Shown here one piece after another: positions 10,401 to 21,270 of a DNA stretch of 64,000 nucleotides; positions within the stretch are counted from its first letter, which is position 1, and each line of letters begins with the position of its first letter. The stretch is taken from contig BSWB01000004.1 of the NCBI GenBank assembly GCA_033239125.1, positions 141,678,926 to 141,742,925 of the forward strand, written 5' to 3'. The stretch comes from Fagopyrum homotropicum (taxonomy: Eukaryota > Streptophyta > Magnoliopsida > Caryophyllales > Polygonaceae). The notes under the pieces are model-generated. The model was not told the DNA's origin and made no database searches. It worked only from the letters and a program-made list of their open reading frames with translations. Both the position numbers and the translations under genes were made by a program.

Positions 10401-10888
10401 GATGGTTCCTTAGAAGTGTCTAAGGATGTAGAAGGTGTTGGAGAAGAACCAAGAGAAGTTGTAGCAGAGACATAATTGCCTTCGGAATCACCCAAAGTTA
10501 CGGCCTCTCTGCATCCTCCACGGCCGTAATTTTGGGCGTGGAAAATATTTACGGTTGCTCTGTTCTCTCCACGACCGTGTAACCCTCTAGAGTGCTCCAC
10601 ACTTTTGTTGGTGAAATCCACGGCCGTGGAATAGAGTGTATGACCGTGGATCCGTACGTTTTCTGCCTCATCGTGGAGTTTCTCAAACTCTTCTTCACAT
10701 ACCTCTTCTTGTGCTTCCAAGGCTTCAATTGCCTCATTGCACTCCTCTTCTTCCCCTATATCCATTAGACTCATAGAAATAACCTTTTGCAAATGATCTT
10801 TGAAGAGAATAGAACTTACCTCTTCTCTAGATAGCCCTTCTTCATCTTGGATATTGAATATATCCTCATCAAAGATTGGTTCCTTCAC
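7457..10888 (-). CDS. pol: A1 pol: RT, RNase H, integrase (1143 codons open)
   Basis: Part of the gag-pol polyprotein. The frame is open from about 10888 but starts on a non-ATG codon, because a 1-base insertion near 10898 separates it from PR. Residues 1-180: acidic linker, poorly conserved, containing palindromes at DNA level. RT about 245-430 with FMDD at 421-424. RNase H about 555-685. Integrase zinc finger with H785, H792, C823, C826; catalytic D855, D914 and E950 with 35 residues between the last two (DD35E). A GPY/F-type motif (RWTGPF) is near 1092. No chromodomain, as expected for Athila. All catalytic residues I can check are present, so this is the best preserved pol frame on the left side. 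Confidence 0.9.
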   Translation of the reverse strand: MKEPIFDEDIFNIQDEEGLSREEVSSILFKDHLQKVISMSLMDIGEEEECNEAIEALEAQEEVCEEEFEKLHDEAENVRIHGHTLYSTAVDFTNKSVEHSRGLHGRGENRATVNIFHAQNYGRGGCREAVTLGDSEGNYVSATTSLGSSPTPSTSLDTSKEPSDAPQEPSETPKAMELKQLPTHLRYAFLGPNSTFPVIVSSDLSIDEHSKLMVVLKKHRKALGYTIEDLVGIKPSLCMHKILMEEDFRTSRQPQRQLNPTMKEVVKKEILKLIDAGIIYPISDSKWVSPVQVVLKKGGMTVITNKNNELIPIRTVTGWRMCIDYRKLNNATRKDHFPLPFIDQMLERLAQHSHFCYLDGYSGFFQIPIHPDDQEKTTFTCPWGTFAYRRMPFGLCNAPATFQRCMMAIFSKYIEEIMEVFMDDFSVYGSSFDNCLSNLALVLQRCEDTNLVLNWKKCQFMVKEGIVLGHLISSRGIEVDKAKIETIEKLPPPTSVKGIRSFLGHAGFYRRFIKDFSKISKPLTNLLMKDAVSEFSQECLDAFNMIREALISAPTIQPPDWNLPFEVMCDASDVAIGTVLGQRKEGRTHAIYYASKTLDEAQLNYATTEKEFLAIVYAIDKFRSYLVGAKVIVYTDHAAIRYLLAKKDAKPRLIRWILLLQEFDLEIRDKKGSENSVADHLSRLTHLEDDHLPIDDSFPDEHLHIIEECIDVIAKGNEPWFADFVNYLVCRELPPGLSYAQRKKFFKDVREYFWNEPLLFKRGPDGIIRRCVPEDEMQSVIRHCHSLPCGGHASSNKTSAKVLQSRFFWPTLFKDVQTFVSCCDACQRTGNISRRNEMPLNNIQEVEIFNVWGVDFMGPFPSSCGNQYILLAVDYVSRWAEAVASPTNDAMVVVKFFNKTIFPRFGTPRTIISDGGSHFIARRFEALLAKYGVTHKIATPYHPQTSGQVEISNREVKGILEKTVSRTRKDWSLKLDDALWAYRTAYKTPIRTTPYNLVYGKSCHLPVELEHKAFWAIKWLNFSMKEAGEKRLLDLNELEELRLNAYKNAKIYKERAKHWHDKHIIPKDFKEGDQVLLFNSRLRLFPGKLKSRWTGPFLIKRIFPHGAVEVWGETGGSFKVNGQRLKKYTPELQAEEFAPNALE
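10498..10656 (-). promoter_or_regulatory. Palindrome cluster inside the PR-RT linker coding region
   Basis: Contains TCCACGGCCGTGGA (10617-10630), TCCACGGCCGTAA, CCACGACCGTGT and half-sites GGGCGTGG and GACCGTGGA. Sites are in the same order as in the LTR cluster, separated by the shared phrase GAGTGCTCCAC. It is coding sequence of the low-constraint linker, so a DNA- or RNA-level role is suggested, not shown. Confidence 0.6.
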
Positions 10889-11246
10889 TAGAGTGGAAAA
10901 GAACGAACTCTACCTTCTCTTCTCCTATGTCAAAGGCGAGTCTAGCATTCTTGCAATCGACTATGCAGCCGGACGTTGCAAGAAACGGTCTTCCGAGAAT
11001 GATCGGGACCAGACTATCTGCAGGAATGTCAAGCACAAAAAAATCTATAGGAACATAGAATTTACCTAGCTTAACTGGGACATCTTCAACAATACCCACG
11101 GGACGAGTTATGGATCGATCCGCCATGTACAACGTCATCTTCACCGGTTTAGGATCGCCTAAACTGATCTTCCTACATAATGCAAGTGGGATGATGCTCA
11201 CACTTGCTCCCAAGTCACATAATGCATCATATGTGACATCTCCCAC
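10869..11246 (-). pseudogene. A1 aspartic protease, frameshifted from pol
   Basis: 126 codons with the protease active-site motif D-L-G-A-S at 11202-11216; Athila-type proteases carry this in place of DTGA/DSGA. Downstream it has the flap-like hydrophobic stretch and the second conserved motif IILGRPFL. The frame ends after a 1-base insertion (four A's near 10898 where A2 has three), so it overlaps the pol frame by 20 bases in another phase. A2 reads through this point without a break. Confidence 0.85.
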
Positions 11247-12903
11247 TCCTATGGGAATACAAAATGACCCCGGATCCTTTAGCTATGGGGGCATCTTCTC
11301 TTTCATGGTTTTGATGAGATCCGAAGAATCCGAACTCATCTTAACCTCTCCAAAATCCTTTAGCTTTCTCTTGTTAGAGAATCTCCTTTAAGAACTTCCC
11401 ATAAGCTGGCATACCTACAATAGCATCAATGAAAGGTTTATTAATATGCAATTTGCTCATGAGTTATATAAACTTACCGAATTACTTGTCTAGACGCGCT
11501 CTTGCTCTAGATTGCGGGAACGGTAGGGGAGGTTTGTAAGCTGGAGGAGGAACGTAGACATCTTCCTTCTCCTTCCCCTTTTCTTTCTCTTTCTCAACGG
11601 GGACTTCTACAAACTTAGGCTGCGGGTCGGTAGTTGTCACTTCGCTCCTAGTTTTGATTGCCATCACCCTTCCTTTTGGGTTGTCCTCCGTCTTTCCTGG
11701 ATGTTTCCCTTGATTCCTAGGAACTTCCTCCGCATGACTAAACATTTGGTTCTCTAAAACCTTTTGGGCTTTATCAACCTTAGTTATATGATCATCAACC
11801 TTGACGATGCGAGTCTCCAATCCTTGAAGCTTCCCCAAAATTGTTTCCAACATGGGATCGGGCTTCTCTTTCCCCGAAGTACTTCCACCATTAGATGTTT
11901 GCCCCTGGCTTTTCAAAGGAGTGGAAGAAGAGGAAGGTGGAGTTAGTGAATTTCCTGAATTGGAAGGATAAGAATTATCGGAATTTTGTTGATTGGAGCG
12001 CCAATTGTTGTTGTTTGAACCCCTATTGTTGTTCCAATTGTTGTTCCGGTTATTGTTGTTGTTGTTCCAATTGTTCCGGTTGTTGTTCCGGTTGTTGCGG
12101 TTGGTAGTCTCATTACCGTTGTGGTTATTGTTGTTACCTAAATAACCCACATCTTGTTCCTTGTGCTTCTGAAAGTTGGTTTTGATGGCTTCCTTCAACT
12201 CTTTAATCTCCGTATTGAGAGAAAAGATTTGAGTTTGAGCTACTTGTGATAGCTTTGCTCCTTGATCTACGTGATTCGCCTCCACTTTCCGATGAGAATA
12301 CTTCTCTATAACTCGCGCTTTCTTCTCAATAAAGTCCCAAGCGTCATCTTCCCTCATGTCCATGAATGTACCACATGAAAGGGATTGGAGCTTGAATTGT
12401 GTCTCCACATCCAGCCCTTTATAGTATATCTTCAATAGTGCATGCTTGGATATGCCATGATGAGGGCGATCCAATAGCAAATCCTAAAATCTTTCCCAAG
12501 ATTGAAACAAACTTTCGTTAGATCTCCTAGAAAATGCATTAATCTTACCTCTTAGCTCCGCCGTTTTGGATGGCGGAAAGAACTTAGTGAGGAATTCCGA
12601 AGAAAGATCCTCCCATGTTTCAAGCTTTCCACTTGGAAGAGCTTGATACCAAGACAGTGCTTTCCCCTTCAAGGAGAAGAAGAAAGGCTTGAGTTTGTAG
12701 CTGTTGGTAGTTGCATTCTTCGGCTTCATTGTCTCCATCATAATCTCAAAGTTTTGTAGATGTTGATGTGGAGATTCAGCGCTTGTTCCACCAAATTGGT
12801 TTTGGCGAACAATGGTAATAACTTGAGGGTTGAAGCTAAACCCTTGTACATCATCAACATCAAAGTTCACACCTAAACGGCATGGTTGCTGCGTTGGATC
12901 CAT
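11247..12903 (-). pseudogene. gag: A1 gag, truncated and broken
   Basis: Retrotransposon gag core (motifs SWYQALP, TKFFPPSKTAELRGKINAF, SLFQSWERF) followed by an Asn/Arg-rich tract (about 11985-12150) and a Pro-rich C-terminus. No CCHC zinc knuckle is visible. Breaks relative to A2: CAG to TAG just after SWERF (about 12485), CAA to TAA after RLDK (about 11484), and a 2-base deletion near 11380. The N-terminal coiled coil and start codon are missing; homology stops at 12903 where chromovirus-like sequence begins. Confidence 0.85.
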
Positions 12904-13153
12904 CGGATATGTCCTAGATATGATATAACATGGAGAGGCAAAACGGACAAAATAGTCGCTATTTCGTTTCTTAACGGCTAAAAAAGACGGTTTAGGAATA
13001 CATGTTTTCCGAGGCAATAATGGAATAATTATCCCTACAATATTCTAGATTTAATATTCCAATCTCGAGATGTTTGAAGAAGGAGGTTCGACCCACCTTT
13101 GGATCGGTTAAAGGATAATTATCGACTTCGCTAAAGGATAATTATCGTCTTCA

Positions 13154-13163
13154 CTATAAATAG
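13154..13163 (+). promoter_or_regulatory. Chromovirus-like LTR TATA box
   Basis: CTATAAATAG on the plus strand, about 235 bp into the LTR, preceded by two copies of AAAGGATAATTATCG (about 13111 and 13133). Candidate promoter by sequence only. Confidence 0.6.
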
Positions 13164-13908
13164 CAAAAATCCTTTATTAATTTATTTCCTTTCACGTTTC
13201 CTCGTAAAAGCTCTAATTTCTCTCAACCTTCAAACTCAGATCTACTCTCCGTTTCTAATTCGATTTCAATTCTGTTTGAGTTTCTGGATTACTCTCTTCA
13301 TTCTCTTCATATCGGTACCGAGTTTCTGCATTTCCGAGCAGATGAAGAGCTGGTCGAGCATATATGTCACCAGGCAGATTCCGTCGCTCAGATTCCGACG
13401 AATTTGATGTTGTCCATGCGTAGCCTGCGTCGTTGTGATTCCGAATCTTATTTCAGATCGTAAATCCGGTTAGTAACAAATAAGTTATGAATTTATTCGT
13501 TTTTCGTACTGCGATTTGGCCTAAATTGACTTTAGGCTTGTCAAAATGGATAATTAGAAATTCCATTATGGTTGTTATATAATTCTGGTGATTATGGGTT
13601 GTTTGTTTGATGAAATCTGATGACAGGGGGTTTAGAAATTACATGCGGGCAAAACGTTATTCTAGCGAAATCTAATTAATTAATTAAAGGATTAATTAAT
13701 TAAATTAGGATTAGAATTGATATTGAGGAATGTTGATTGGATACTACCTTGAGATTTGAGGAATTGTGAGTTATGTTGAGATATTGAGGTTTAGTTGGTT
13801 GTGAGGCTTATAGATTGAGTATGATCTTCATGGATCCCTTTGGGTCTAGGTGTGACCCCTTTGATGAATAGAGTTTGATATATCTTTATGCCTTGTTATT
13901 AGGCAGTG

Positions 13909-13913
13909 CCCTC
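13909..13913. repeat. A2 target-site duplication, left copy
   Basis: CCCTC directly before the TG of A2; matches 26968-26972 exactly. Confidence 0.9.
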
Positions 13914-15583
13914 TGTTCGCCACTAAGCATGCGTGCAAAAAAGCTTTAAATTTATAAAACTAGAATCAAGCAAGCGAACCCGCAGTGTACGGATCGATAT
14001 AGTTAAGCAAGAATTCCAGAGTATCGAACACAAGGATTTGGGGGGTTAAATCCAGTTAATAATCGTCAAGCAAGTAAATGTATGAAGCTTTGTAAATATT
14101 GGGAAAACAACAATCCTAAAGATCCAGGAATCCAGTTGCGGCAATCGATTCAAGATATACTAAAGATATAAGGACAGAGTTGAGGTTTGCAAAGATATAC
14201 GAATGTAAAGTAATGTATGGTGAAGTTCCAAGACTTTATATGACTCAACTAAAGACACTCTCGATAAAGGTTGTTGAAGCTTCAGTATAGAGAGGATCTA
14301 AAGGTAAGAATTAATATCAAATACCCAAACTTGTAATCCAAGGATCAAGACCAACTAAACTGATTAAGGTTGTGACACTCAGAATCGAGGTAGAGGTTGT
14401 TGAGGCTTCACTACCACCTAGAAAAGGCAAGCCAAGACTAAGTTAAAGCAAATCTTTAACTTTGGATTAAAGTAAAAGCAACGTTCGTAAACTAAGGGAA
14501 ATTACGGGTGGATCTTGAGATTCCACGGCCGTGGAACTCAAGAACACACTGTGATTTTGGTTCGTCGACGATTCTCTCTAACTCTCAGGGTCCAATCTGT
14601 TTACGATCGATCTATCATCATCTAAGCCACAACTATCAACCCTTAACCTTAGAATTGCTAAAGGGTTTTAGCCAACAACAGTCATTATGATATCAAATTC
14701 AAGATTTAAAAGAATGAAAGATGAAAACCTTCGAAAACCTTGAATAAATCTCAAATCAATCTCAAATCTACAAACAAGAACAATGATGTAAGTAGATTCA
14801 GCATAACACAAAACTCACAATCCTTGATAAGAACGAAGAACGGGATGTCAATCCGTCTTCTAATCAAACCTAAGGATAAAAGACGTAATCTCCGTACGTC
14901 CAATGAAACCCCCAATACGCGGAAGCAAATCTCCAAGCGACGATGCTCCCACGTGATCTAAGCGGAGGCGTAAGCGAAGGTCTAAGCAGAGGTGACAGAA
15001 TCTCTCTCTTCCCGTCCTTTTATAGGGCAAGATAAAATATGAGTCTAGCCCATCGTGTAAAAGATCATGGCTTCAAATTATACGTTAAAAGATCGCCTAA
15101 ATAACGGTTTCCTAAGATTCCACGCCCGTGGTTTAGAGCGTGGTTTAGAGCGTGGAATTCTATCACGGTTGCTTCACATCTTCCACGACCGTGTAACCCT
15201 TTGGAGTGCTCAACGCTTGTGTTGCCAATGTTCCACGGCCGTGGTTTAGAGCGTGGACTCTAGTACGGCCGTATTTTAGAGCGTGGAACACAAGTAGCTC
15301 GTAATTCTCCTTTATTTTGTGTTATTCTTCAACTTAGCATCTTCTTTATCTCCTAGTGATGTCCTCAATCCTTGGACATGCTCAATCCATCTCCATTCTC
15401 CCTTGATTCGTCCGGTTTTAGCTCTTAATTGCCTACAATCAACACAAAGCTTATGTAGACCTCTATATCTACAAAATAGATGAACTAACTCACAATTGCT
15501 TCAATGCTTTATCAATGAGTACCAATATGGATGAAATACACTTAGAAAACGTGCCTAAAATGTCACAATATTTAATGCTAACA
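13914..15583 (-). repeat. A2 3' LTR
   Basis: 1670 bp, TG..CA. TATA box at 15016-15025. Perfect TTCCACGGCCGTGGAA at 14521-14536 in the leader part, and an upstream palindrome cluster at 15118-15290. Confidence 0.95.
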
Positions 15584-15601
15584 AATAACCCCATACTTGC
15601 C
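15584..15601 (-). promoter_or_regulatory. A2 polypurine tract
   Basis: Same AAGTATGGGGTTATT core as A1, directly beside the 3' LTR; core on the + strand at 15588-15598. Confidence 0.8.
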
Positions 15602-16945
15602 ACTTGCTTGTCCCTAAGCAAGGTCTTTCAAAAACTTTAAAACTCAAGTTAGGATGAAATATGTGTACATTCTCAAAGCAAACTTCTTTTAGATGAATGT
15701 GCTTTCTAATCAATAGATCATTCTCAAATCTTGCTTCATTCGTTTATAAGACTCTCACATACATAATCAAAGAGTAAAGAGTAAAGAAAGCTCATGAATT
15801 GATCAAACTTCCATGTAAACATCATAATCTTCAAACATTATCAAAATCAATCATAAGAAACTTCAATTTAGATCACCAAGTCATATATCATTCTCTTGAT
15901 CTTAAGGACTTTCAAACAAGGTCTAGAATGCGGAAAGGGAAGGAAAACTTTAAGGACTGTGGTGCATGGATCCGGGAAAGTGGATAACTACTCTTTTCTT
16001 TTTCTTATGCGGTTTCCGCAACACTTTCAACTTAGAGCTTTGCTCTCTTCTTTTCAATTCATTTTTCGACTTTACTTTTGGAGTTATGGATAGAGGTGCA
16101 CAAAAACCGAAGCCTAGGAGATTGGTGTTTCTCATTTTTACGAGATGCCTCAAACCCTTGATGCACATACCATAATCCACTAGGAATATCGCTCAATCCG
16201 ACTTTGGCAAGACACAAACACCCGGCTATGTGAATGGTGCCGAGTTACTCATCGTCATGATTGACTTCCCCAAACCTATAATTTCTTTCTATTCTTTTAA
16301 ATGCAAAATATTGCTTTCATGGCCCTCCCACATCAAACATGCCAAATATCAACTCCTCCAAATTCCCGGATAGATAAGGGAGGTCATTATTTCAATGAGG
16401 GGCTAAATGATCAAAGAAAGAAGAAAGAAAATCGAAGTGCCTTAATCATCTCAAAAAGAAGTATAAGAACTTATCATGTGATTTCAACCTTGATTTCTCA
16501 ATATGATTTAAGTAACATTCATCACATTATGAAATTTGCAAAAGAGGAATAATCAACTCATTCAATTTCTTTTCAACTCACTATTTGTTTAAGCATGCGA
16601 TTGTCATCAAAACTCAATTCACAAGTGGTGATTATCATAGAAATCATCTCTATCCTTAGAAGCACAAAATTTTCAAAATTTTTCAATTTTTATGGGTTTT
16701 TCAAAGGCTTTTTTCATGCAATGCAATAATGAAACGTGTAACAATAGAATGAATATGCAAGGTAGTCTCGATAGAAGCATACAAAGTGAGTAAGAGTTAT
16801 TACAAACTATTAGTCACACCCCACCCCATACTTGGAACAAACATTGTCCCTAATGTTCAAAAAGAAAAAAAAAGAAAAGAAAGAAAGAAAAAAGGACTCA
16901 CAAAACGGTGGTGGAGCGGCTAAAACGGTCGATCATCAAACATCA
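15602..16945 (-). other. A2 3' noncoding region
   Basis: No gene seen. Colinear with A1 3707-5045. It holds the cross-family conserved block at about 16080-16255 and the PPT-like core with adjacent inverted repeat at 16823-16860. Confidence 0.6.
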
Positions 16946-18494
16946 TCACTGAGGTGGAGGCGGTGGTGGAAATGGGGAGAAGCCGGGATCATAGTGCCGC
17001 CCGAACTGCTGGCGGTAAACATCTCTCATCATGTGGTCAAGATCGTCGGCTCATGCATCCCTAGCATCAGCACGAATCTCCAAAGCTCCGACCCTATCGG
17101 AAAGGTCGGTAGCCCACTCTGGCAACTGCTCGTACCAACCAGGTGGCTGGCTGTACCACACCGGTGCATTTGAAGGTGCTGGAGCAGGTGGCGGCTGTGC
17201 GTGCCAAGGCGGTGGAGCTCCCATCCAATCCGGCTGAGTGCTATACCATGAAGGAGGATCCGCCATCCATGTAGGCCTCTCGCTCACACTAGCACGGCGA
17301 GAGGAAGAACCTGAAGCTCTAGTAGGGCGGGGAGAGTGTCTAGGAAGGTCAGGAAATACATCCGGCTGATCCGGGAATGTACCAAAGTCATGATCAGCTC
17401 CTCCTCCCTCAAATTCGTCATCCCCTCTCATCTCCTCCTCTACAACTGGTGGTGGTGGAACATAGGGAGGGGCTACTAATTTGTTCGCATGCATGGCAGC
17501 GAACGTCGCCTTCCAGTTATGGCGTCCAGCCATAATGGAATACTCAGGGAGCCACTCAATGCCTCTCCCAGTCCTACTCTCTCAAGGCATAGCAGCATAC
17601 GGTGGACCTCTATGTGTGGGGAAGATGATGCCTCTAGTCATGAGGCTCTGTAGTCCTAGGGGTCTAGCTGTAATGCGTGTGCATGCTGAGAAGTCTACCC
17701 CTAACGTCCTAGCAAGGTGGGTCACCATCCCACCGTATCCAATGTTACCAGCCCTCTTGTTCTTTAGCTTGCTCATTGTAGCAGCTAAGAGGGTGGCGCA
17801 GTCAGCTGACCTGCCATATAACATACTGTAAAGCAAGAACAGCTCATCCGTCTTAATCTTCTGAGGTGTCTCCGTCCTAGGGAAGAGACACTCAGAAAGC
17901 ACTCTATGAGCTATCTTCAAGGCTAGATGATAGATCAATCTAGCCTTGATATCAACAGGCTGCCAGCGGTCCTCGCTGGCGTAAATCATCGCAATCTCCT
18001 CCCAGAAATCCTTGGCGTACACGCCACTGGGGAATCGACCATTGAAGGTCTCCTGAAACCCAAAGAAGGCTCCAAACTCTCTAATGGAAAACTCATAGTT
18101 TCTTTCCATCATCCGGAAAGAAACGGTCCTGTCAACATGACTATGCTCAAAAGAGACTACAAACTCCCTAGTAATCTCCTCATAAGCATCTTCCCGAATA
18201 GCGGAGCAGATGACTAAACCGGCTCTATCCAAAAGCCAAGTGAGGTCTCCTATCACATGTAGAGGCTCTAACTCCTCAAGCAGTAAGTATCTAGGTCCTA
18301 TGACCGCTCTCTTATGGATCCTCTCTAAAGCATCGAGATGATCGTCATGGATAGTAGGAATCCTAGGGGAAGGTGGTGATGGTGATGATGGAGGTGATGG
18401 AGGCTTAGCTGGTGGTGCTCTAGAAGAGGAAGAGGGGTTGCCCTTCCTTTTTCTTATCCTTGTTTCTACCAGACACTCTTCTCACAAAATCCAT
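16946..18494 (-). pseudogene. A2 ORF3 (ATHILA ORF-1-like), broken
   Basis: Same protein as A1 ORF3. It starts at the ATG at 18494, but the Lys-rich N-terminal repeat is shortened and shifted out of frame near 18450. The conserved middle is open at 17582-18256. TGA replaces TGG near 17580, and a second TGA (CGA in A1) near 17051 removes the last part. The C-terminal Pro/Trp/Tyr-rich segment is at 17051-17533. The changes are of the C-to-T type expected from methylated cytosine. Confidence 0.75.
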
Positions 18495-19323
18495 ATTCTG
18501 TCGAAAACCACGGTCTGTTCTAGGGTTTCCACGGCCATGGAATGCACAGGGACCGTGGTTCGTCTCGAAAAATCTCAAAACTCAACAAAATCACACCAAA
18601 CTCAGCAGCAAGCAGTCCTAGACTAATTTCCGTCCAATTCCAATCAGTTCTCCTAAAATTTCTATAAAAAACGAAGCCAAATCGACAAAGAGAGAGAAAG
18701 AACCAAAAACCTAGGTTTTCGGATTTTGGAATCCGAATTCCGTCTTCTCCGGTGATTTGCCGCTCGAATTGTTGCTTGGATCTTTTTGGTGATTGGATTT
18801 GCTTTAGTTTTGGCCAAAGAATCGTCAAAAACGATTAACGAATGAGGAATTGAGAGATGGGGCGTGGATTCGGCGATTTGGGCGTGGAATGGGGTTTGTG
18901 TTGTGTGTTTTGTGAAGAAACGTGGTTTATATAGTGGCCGTAAAATTTTTTGAAAATCACGGTCTGTCGGGGGGTTCCACGGCCGTGGAATTGTACGGAA
19001 CCGTGGTTTTGGTGATTTTTCTCAGGCTTTTGAAAATTACGGTCACTGTAGCTATCACGGCCGTGGTTTAGGCCGTGGAACTCTCTGTAATGTCTCAAAG
19101 TCCAAATTTCGTAAATTTTCTTCAAGCTTTTCCTTTCCCCTTTCTTTTCCACTATTCCTACATTCAAAAACACGAACATAACGGAGGGCATCGAAGGCAA
19201 AACAAAGCAAAACGACTAAACTAAACTAATCTATGAATCAAAAACAAAAACGTAAGTGCAATACCTTGGGTTGCCTCCCAAGAAGCGCTTTGTTTAAGGT
19301 CCGTAGCTAGACCATATTCGCAC
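18495..19323 (-). other. A2 pol-ORF3 spacer with palindromes and hairpin
   Basis: 829 bp, colinear with A1 6627-7456. Perfect TTCCACGGCCGTGGAA at 18975-18990, a decayed copy at 18527-18542, TCACGGCCGTGG near 19055, and the hairpin CTTGGG-AGGCAA-CCCAAG at 19265-19282. No gene supported. Confidence 0.6.
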
Positions 19324-21270
19324 TTATTCGAGTGCGGTGGGCGCAAACTCTTCAGCTTGGAGTTCCGGTGTATACTTCTTGAGTCGTTGACCGTTCACCT
19401 TAAAGCTTCCGCCCGTTTCACCCCATACTTCAACTGCACCATGGGGAAAAATACGTTTGATTAGAAAAGGTCCGGTCCAACGAGATTTAAGCTTACCTGG
19501 AAAGAGACGAAGCCTTGAATTGAAGAGGAGAACTTGATCTCCTTCTTTGAGGTCCTTTGGGATGATATACTTATCATGCCAACGCTTCGCTCTTTCTTTA
19601 TAGATCTTGGCGTTTTCGTAAGCGTTCAAGCAAAGTTCTTCAAGTTCATTAAGGTCCAAGAGACGCTTCTCTCCCGCTTCCTTCATGCTGAAGTTCAACC
19701 ACTTGATTGCCCAAAACGCCTTGTGCTGCAACTCTACCGGTAAGTGACAAGACTTCCCATACACAAGGTTATATGGTGTAGTTCCGATGGGAGTCTTATA
19801 TGCAGTCCGGTACGCCCATAATGCATCATCTAGATTCAAAGACCAATCCTTCCTAGTCTTTGAAACCGTCTTCTCTAGGATTCCTTTGATCTCCCGATTT
19901 GAGATCTCCACTTGTCCACTAGTTTGTGGATGATAAGGGGTGGCGATCTTGTGAGTCACCCCATACTTAGCTAAGAGAGCTTCAAAGCGCCGGGCAATGA
20001 AGTGAGAGCCTCCATCACTAATGATAGTCCGTGGTGTCCCAAATCGTGGGAAGATGGTCTTGTTAAATAACTTGACCACTACCATGGCATCATTGGTGGG
20101 AGAGGCAATTGCTTCAACCCATCTCGAAACATAATCCACCGCTAAAAGTATGTATTGGTTACCACAAGATGATGGGAAAGGTCCCATGAAGTCTACTCCC
20201 CAAACGTCAAAGATCTCCACCTCTTGGATGTTGTTCAGAGACATCTCATTCCTCCTAGATATATTTGCTGTTCTTTGACAAGCATCGCAGCAGGAAACAA
20301 AGGTTTGCACATCTTTAAATAGAGTAGGCCAAAAGAATCCAGATTGCAATACCTTAGCGCTAGTCTTGTTCGAACTAGCGTGTCCTTCATAAGGTAGTGA
20401 ATGACAATGACGGATGACACTTTGCATCTCATCTTCCGGCACACATCGCCGAATAATGCCATCCGGACCTCTCTTAAAGAGGAGAGGTTCATTCCAAAAG
20501 TATTCCCGAACATCCTTAAAGAACTTCTTTCTTTGTGCGTAGGATAATCCGGGCGGTATTTCCTGACAAACCAAATAGTTAACAAAATCAGCAAACCATG
20601 GTTCGTTACCTTTGGTGATCACATCGATGCACTCCTTTATGATGTGTAAATGCTCATCCGGAAATGAGTCATCTATAGGTAGGTGGTCGTCCTCTAGATG
20701 TGTTAGGCGACTCAAATGATCCGCAACAGAATTTTCTGAACCCTTCTTGTCGCGGATCTCTAGATCGAATTCTTGTAGGAGAAGAATCCATGTTATTAGC
20801 CTTGGCTTCGCATCCTTCTTTGCAAGGAGATACCGGATCGCAGCATGGTCCGTGTATACAATCACTTTTGCACCTACAAGATAAGAGCGAAATTTGTCAA
20901 TTGCATATACAATAGCTAAGAACTCTTTTTCGGTAGTGGCGTAGTTGAGCTGCGCCTCATCTAGCGTCTTGCTAGCGTAGTAGATAGCGTGGGTTCGTCC
21001 TTCCTTTCTTTGCCCAAGAACAGCTCCTATAGCTACGTCACTTGCGTCACACATAACCTCAAAGGGAAGATTCCAATCCGGAGGTTGGATAATCGGAGCT
21101 GAATTTAGAGCTTCCTGAATCATATTAAACGCATCTAAGCATTCCTGCGAAAAGTCAAAAACTGCATCCTTCATCAATAGATTAGTTAGCGCCTTTGATA
21201 TCTTAGAGAAATCCTTTATGAAACGCCTATAAAATCCAGCATGTCCTAGAAAACTTCTTATCCCTTTCAC
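19324..21270 (-). pseudogene. pol: A2 RNase H and integrase
   Basis: 648 open codons, the C-terminal part of pol. It begins at the RT/RNase H junction, with RNase H in about the first 180 residues, then the integrase zinc finger (H..H..C-x2-C), catalytic D, D and E with DD35E spacing, and the RWTGPF motif near the end. No chromodomain. Separated from RT by a 1-base insertion near 21285. About nine of ten residues match A1, so both descend from a recent common source. Confidence 0.9.

Larger units (their letters stand above)
1995..12903 (-). mobile_element. A1: Athila-type LTR retrotransposon lacking its 5' LTR
   Basis: Minus-strand order from right to left: gag (truncated), PR, RT-RNaseH-IN, ORF3, PPT, 3' LTR. 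It is a close relative of A2, colinear along its whole length. Homology to A2 stops right after the GGATCCAT at 12896-12903, so about 300 codons-equivalent of A2's gag N-terminal region, leader, PBS and 5' LTR are missing. The coding part carries a frameshift at the PR/pol junction, nonsense changes in gag and ORF3 and a 2-base deletion in the gag/PR region. Not autonomous. Confidence 0.92.
12904..13913 (+). repeat. Chromovirus-like LTR, left part
   Basis: Probable LTR start TG at 12921, after 17 bp of unplaced sequence. The rest is at 26973-27844, ending GTGTTACA; the two halves join exactly at the CCCTC target duplication of A2. Flanks do not match: A1 gag on the left, an E3 LTR on the right, and no 5-bp duplication, so this copy has been rearranged. 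Strand is set by the TATA box. 265 bp of a second copy are at 1730-1994. Confidence 0.75.

Noticed and set aside
11895..12107. Cys-rich ORF (CCCSNCC...), plus strand
   Set aside because: Antisense of the gag Asn-rich tract, not a metallothionein-like gene.
12484..13017. Gag ORF extending upstream past 12903
   Set aside because: The upstream part is translated chromovirus-like LTR; homology to gag stops at 12903, so the extension is accidental.
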